In this document: piece after piece, positions 7,902-9,728 of the stretch | How positions within the stretch are numbered: the first letter of the stretch is position 1 | How the letters are laid out: every line of letters starts with the position of its first letter | NCBI GenBank assembly: GCA_964407075.1 | Contig: CAYOUE010000126.1 | Coordinates: 1-9,728 of the forward strand | Source of the DNA: JAHQVI01 sp964407075 | GTDB taxonomy: Bacteria; Pseudomonadota; Alphaproteobacteria; Rhizobiales; Rhodomicrobiaceae | Reading direction: 5' to 3' | Length of the DNA: 9,728 bases | Notes under the pieces: generated by a model | The model's input: the letters and a program-made list of their open reading frames with translations, nothing else | What the model was told of the DNA's origin: nothing | Databases searched by the model: none | Position numbers and translations under genes: made by a program

Positions 7902-8123
7902 ATGAAAAAAGAACTTCATCCCGATTATCACAAGATCACGGTCGTCATGACCGACGGCACCGAGTTCGAGACGTTTTCGACCTATGGGTCGGAAGGCGAC
8001 AGGCTGCAACTCGATATCGACCCGAATTCGCATCCGGCCTGGACCGGCGGTTCCCAGCACCTGATCGACCGCGGCGGGCGCGTCAGCCGCTTCAAGAAGA
8101 AATTCGAAGGCTTCCTCGGGTAG
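7902..8123 (+). CDS. rpmE: 50S ribosomal protein L31, zinc-independent form
   Basis: A 73-residue ribosomal protein L31, part of the large subunit and involved in the bridge to the small subunit. The sequence is easily recognised: MKKELHPDYHKITVVMTDG, STYGSEGDRLQLDIDP, and HPAWTGGSQHLIDRGGRVSRF. It has no cysteine at all, so it is the form without the zinc-binding CxxC pairs; its length is normal for alphaproteobacteria. The ribosome site is weak (AGAGAA about ten bases upstream), not unusual for a ribosomal gene with a structured leader. It is transcribed alone from the promoter at 7799-7828, divergent from the ABC exporter and convergent with rcdA. An exporter next to rpmE and rcdA is, as far as I recall, common in Hyphomicrobiales. 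Confidence 0.96.
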   Translation: MKKELHPDYHKITVVMTDGTEFETFSTYGSEGDRLQLDIDPNSHPAWTGGSQHLIDRGGRVSRFKKKFEGFLG

Positions 8124-8153
8124 CTGGCGGCCGCGGTCGGGTTTATCTGCTCT

Positions 8154-8172
8154 GCGCGCCTTGACGGCGCGC
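8154..8172. terminator. GC-rich hairpin between rpmE and rcdA
   Basis: gcgcgcc (8154-8160) and ggcgcgc (8166-8172) form a perfect seven-pair stem with the five-base loop ttgac, about midway between the convergent stops of rpmE and rcdA. Its place suggests shared transcript-end formation, but there is no T-run on either strand, so termination is only a guess. Confidence 0.35.
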
Positions 8173-8207
8173 GGCTGCAAGTAGAGCTGGGTGATGCTGC
8201 CTTTGTT

Positions 8208-8729
8208 TCAGCTGAAGGCCGATTGCAGGCGCTCGATCTGAAGTGCAACCGGGTTCCGGATCGTTTTGGCGTGGCTGCGCCTCGGCCCGTTGAATGCGCT
8301 CAGCTTTTGATGGAAACGGTAGGCGTCCTCGATAAGGCCACGCAGCCGGGGCGGCAGTTCTTCATAGCCCCGTGATCCGCGAATTTTCGAAACTGGCGGC
8401 AGGTCGAGCGGGTTCAAGTCGGAACGGGTTCGGGGCGGCTGGTCGCCATTCATGATCGCACGGCGGGCGAGGAGCCAGGTTGCGATCTGCGTCAGTCTCG
8501 TCGTCAGCCTCATGCTTTCCGTGGCGTAGGCCAATGCGGCGTAGGGCTGGAGGCATTTGGCTTCGCGCCGCCCGGCGCCGTCGAGGTAATTCGCCGTTTT
8601 CTCGACGAGAGACATGCCTTCCCGGAAAAGGGTGTGGAATTCCTCGCGGTCGTCGCGCCTTGGCCGGAAGGGGATCGCTACAACCCCGTCGCCTTCATTC
8701 TCGGACGCATACTGTGAACTGTTACTCAT
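8208..8729 (-). CDS. rcdA: RcdA/DUF1465 family protein (regulator of CtrA degradation)
   Basis: A 173-residue protein of the DUF1465 family, to which Caulobacter RcdA belongs. There, RcdA acts with CpdR and PopA as an adaptor that delivers the cell-cycle regulator CtrA to the ClpXP protease at the cell pole. Diagnostic segments are FREGMSLVEKTANYLDGAGR (35-54) and AALAYATESMRLTTRLTQIATWLLARRA (64-91), then a helix around LRGLIEDAYRFHQKLS (129-144). The middle (about 95-120) is polar and proline-rich, and the C-terminus is probably flexible. The ATG at 8729 has AGGG about nine bases upstream. It is preceded by a long AT-rich non-coding stretch with a weak CtrA-like motif. The family call is secure; that it works exactly as in Caulobacter is inferred. 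Confidence 0.9.
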   Translation of the reverse strand: MSNSSQYASENEGDGVVAIPFRPRRDDREEFHTLFREGMSLVEKTANYLDGAGRREAKCLQPYAALAYATESMRLTTRLTQIATWLLARRAIMNGDQPPRTRSDLNPLDLPPVSKIRGSRGYEELPPRLRGLIEDAYRFHQKLSAFNGPRRSHAKTIRNPVALQIERLQSAFS

Positions 8730-9067
8730 GAACGCATACCCTGGCTGAACGCAGTTAACACAGGCTGAAAGTCAGGTCATAATCGCCATGATGTTAATTT
8801 TTCATTTACGGATGCAACCGGTTTTTCGAAAAATAATAAATTTCGGGCCAGAATACGTAAAATCACGAAGCAAGTCCGCAGGCGCGGAAGGCTGCAATGG
8901 CGGACTCCTTGAGGCAGAACGGGCAGTATATGACAATATTTTACCCTGAAATTTTATGCTGCAGACGCCCTGAGGCGAAGGCTTTCGATATATCGGCGGA
9001 ATTGAGCGGATTTTAATCAATATTTATCATTCTATGCTGTGGAACTTGTGCCGTCTGGCCGGGCCGG
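8730..9067. other. Long AT-rich non-coding region upstream of rcdA
   Basis: This 338-bp stretch separates DUF1192 from rcdA. It is clearly richer in A/T than the genes around it. It holds a TTAA-N7-TTTA motif (8794-8808), one mismatch from the CtrA consensus; a perfect palindrome of five T, CG and five A (8822-8833); an inverted repeat agtccgc/gcggact (8873-8879 and 8900-8906); one GACTC methylation-type site (8903-8907); and two ggctgaa repeats spaced 20 bp (from 8743 and 8763). The only open frame (minus, about 72 codons from a TTG) has no ribosome site and looks like chance. I could not place a convincing promoter for rcdA. Confidence 0.6.
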
Positions 9068-9256
9068 TCACGATTTGAATACGGAGTCGGCGGCGTTGCG
9101 CGACACTTTTTTGGAGCGGATCATCTCTTCGACACGGTTTTTCTCGGCATCGAGCGCAGCCGCGTAATCTTCGAGTTCGGCGATGGAGAATGTGGAAAGC
9201 TCGGCGCCGAGCTGATGGCTGGGCGGTTTTTTGGGTAGCTCTTCATCGAAATTCAT
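9068..9256 (-). CDS. DUF1192 family small protein
   Basis: A 62-residue protein of the DUF1192 family, whose function is unknown. The layout is typical: an acidic start (MNFDEELPKKPPSHQLG), the conserved ELSTFSIAELEDYAAALDAE segment, and a charged helix (KNRVEEMIRSKKVSRNAADSVF) that looks like a short coiled coil. The ATG at 9256 has only a weak GGG-type ribosome site. In many Hyphomicrobiales, as I recall, this gene lies beside a quinone oxidoreductase gene and near rcdA, as it does here. It has no signal peptide or membrane segment, so it is probably cytoplasmic. Confidence 0.85.
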   Translation of the reverse strand: MNFDEELPKKPPSHQLGAELSTFSIAELEDYAAALDAEKNRVEEMIRSKKVSRNAADSVFKS

Positions 9257-9289
9257 GTCGTGGCCCGTTGTCTGATTCGCATGGCGGTC

Positions 9290-9320
9290 TTGCGGTCCGG
9301 CCGAGTATTCCGCTTATCAT
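9290..9320 (+). promoter_or_regulatory. Weak candidate promoter of the quinone oxidoreductase gene
   Basis: TTGCGG (9290-9295) and TATCAT (9315-9320) are 19 bases apart, in the 107-bp gap between the divergent DUF1192 and oxidoreductase genes. The spacing is long and the match modest, so this is only a candidate. Confidence 0.25.
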
Positions 9321-9363
9321 GTAAGGAAAAATCACTGCAACCCCAAGCGCGAAAGGTCAAGTC

Positions 9364-9728
9364 ATGAGCCTGCCGGATATGATGACGGCAATAGACATTC
9401 CCGCGCCCGGAGGGCCCGAGGCGCTCACGCCGGCGCAGCGGCCCGTTCCGTCGCCCGGTCCCACCGAGTTGCTGGTGAGGGTCGAGGCGGCGGGCGTGAA
9501 CCGCCCGGACGTGCTGCAGCGCCAGGGCGCCTATCCGCCGCCGCCCGGCGCATCGCCCATCCCCGGCCTCGAAATTGCCGGGACCGTTGTGGCAAAGGGC
9601 GGCGAAACCTCACGCTACGAGATCGGCGAAAAGGTCACGGCGCTGGTGACGGGCGGCGGCTATGCCCAATATTGCGCGGCGGACGAACGCGCCTCCTTGC
9701 CGGTCGCGGCGCGGTTCGACGCCGTCCT
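9364..9728 (+). CDS. NAD(P)H:quinone oxidoreductase, N-terminal part (cut by window edge)
   Basis: The first 121 residues of a zinc-independent medium-chain dehydrogenase of the quinone oxidoreductase family (PIG3-like), which uses NADPH to reduce quinones or enones in the cytoplasm. The frame is open to the right edge; the cofactor-binding Rossmann half lies outside. The N-terminal catalytic fold is clear: TAIDIPAPGGPEAL, then VEAAGVNRPDVLQRQGAYPPPPG, IPGLEIAGTVV, GEKVTALVTGGGYAQYCAA. The conserved NRPD segment and the absence of zinc-ligand cysteines fit this subfamily. The ATG at 9364 has AAAGG seven bases upstream; the ATGs at 9379 and 9382 lack such a site, and a short extension before TAI is common in relatives. 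It is divergent from DUF1192. Confidence 0.92.
   Translation, partial: MSLPDMMTAIDIPAPGGPEALTPAQRPVPSPGPTELLVRVEAAGVNRPDVLQRQGAYPPPPGASPIPGLEIAGTVVAKGGETSRYEIGEKVTALVTGGGYAQYCAADERASLPVAARFDAV

Noticed and set aside
7775..8164. Plus-strand frame of 129 codons overlapping rpmE
   Set aside because: It overlaps the unmistakable L31 gene in another frame and would start upstream of the predicted promoter.
8802..9020. Minus-strand frame of 72 codons in the AT-rich island
   Set aside because: It starts with TTG, has no ribosome site, and its sequence resembles no family I know.

Overview
The window looks like a scaffold piece from a GC-rich alphaproteobacterium, probably of the order Hyphomicrobiales (Rhizobiales). 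The evidence is the set of lineage-typical families (RcdA/DUF1465, DUF1192, a cysteine-free L31, an alphaproteobacterial SMC N-terminus, an MsbA-related exporter, DUF721) and their remembered synteny. I cannot name the genus. A run of ten N shows that this is a draft assembly.

Region 1 (1-2649, minus strand) reads, in transcription order: a DUF721/DciA-like protein, a periplasmic DsbA-type oxidoreductase with CPHC, a second DsbA paralogue with CPIC and a lipoprotein signal, and the start of smc, which runs off the left edge. Between the two dsbA genes lie two related palindromic elements of 79 and 78 bp (1113-1191 and 1204-1281), arranged as an inverted pair. The second supplies the stop codon of the upstream dsbA. 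They are the most unusual structure in the window.

Region 2 (2828-5819, plus strand) is divergent from region 1. It holds an isocitrate lyase/PEP mutase superfamily protein lacking the classical lyase motif, a small MmcQ/YjbR protein, and a SulP anion transporter with a C-terminal STAS domain. The first two are closely spaced and probably co-transcribed.

Region 3 (5863-7681, minus strand) is one ABC exporter half-transporter (TM domain plus ATPase), interrupted by the N run at 6296-6305. The two halves are in different frames only because ten N cannot be the true gap length; a gap divisible by three, most simply six, restores one gene of about 604 residues.

Region 4 (7690-9728) holds rpmE (plus) with a good promoter and a structured leader, convergent rcdA (minus), a 338-bp AT-rich non-coding stretch, a DUF1192 gene (minus), and a divergent NAD(P)H:quinone oxidoreductase cut by the right edge. 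Most of these are housekeeping genes (chromosome maintenance, periplasmic disulfide chemistry, ribosome, cell-cycle proteolysis). I see no phage, transposase, CRISPR array, tRNA or rRNA, and no convincing new multi-gene system.
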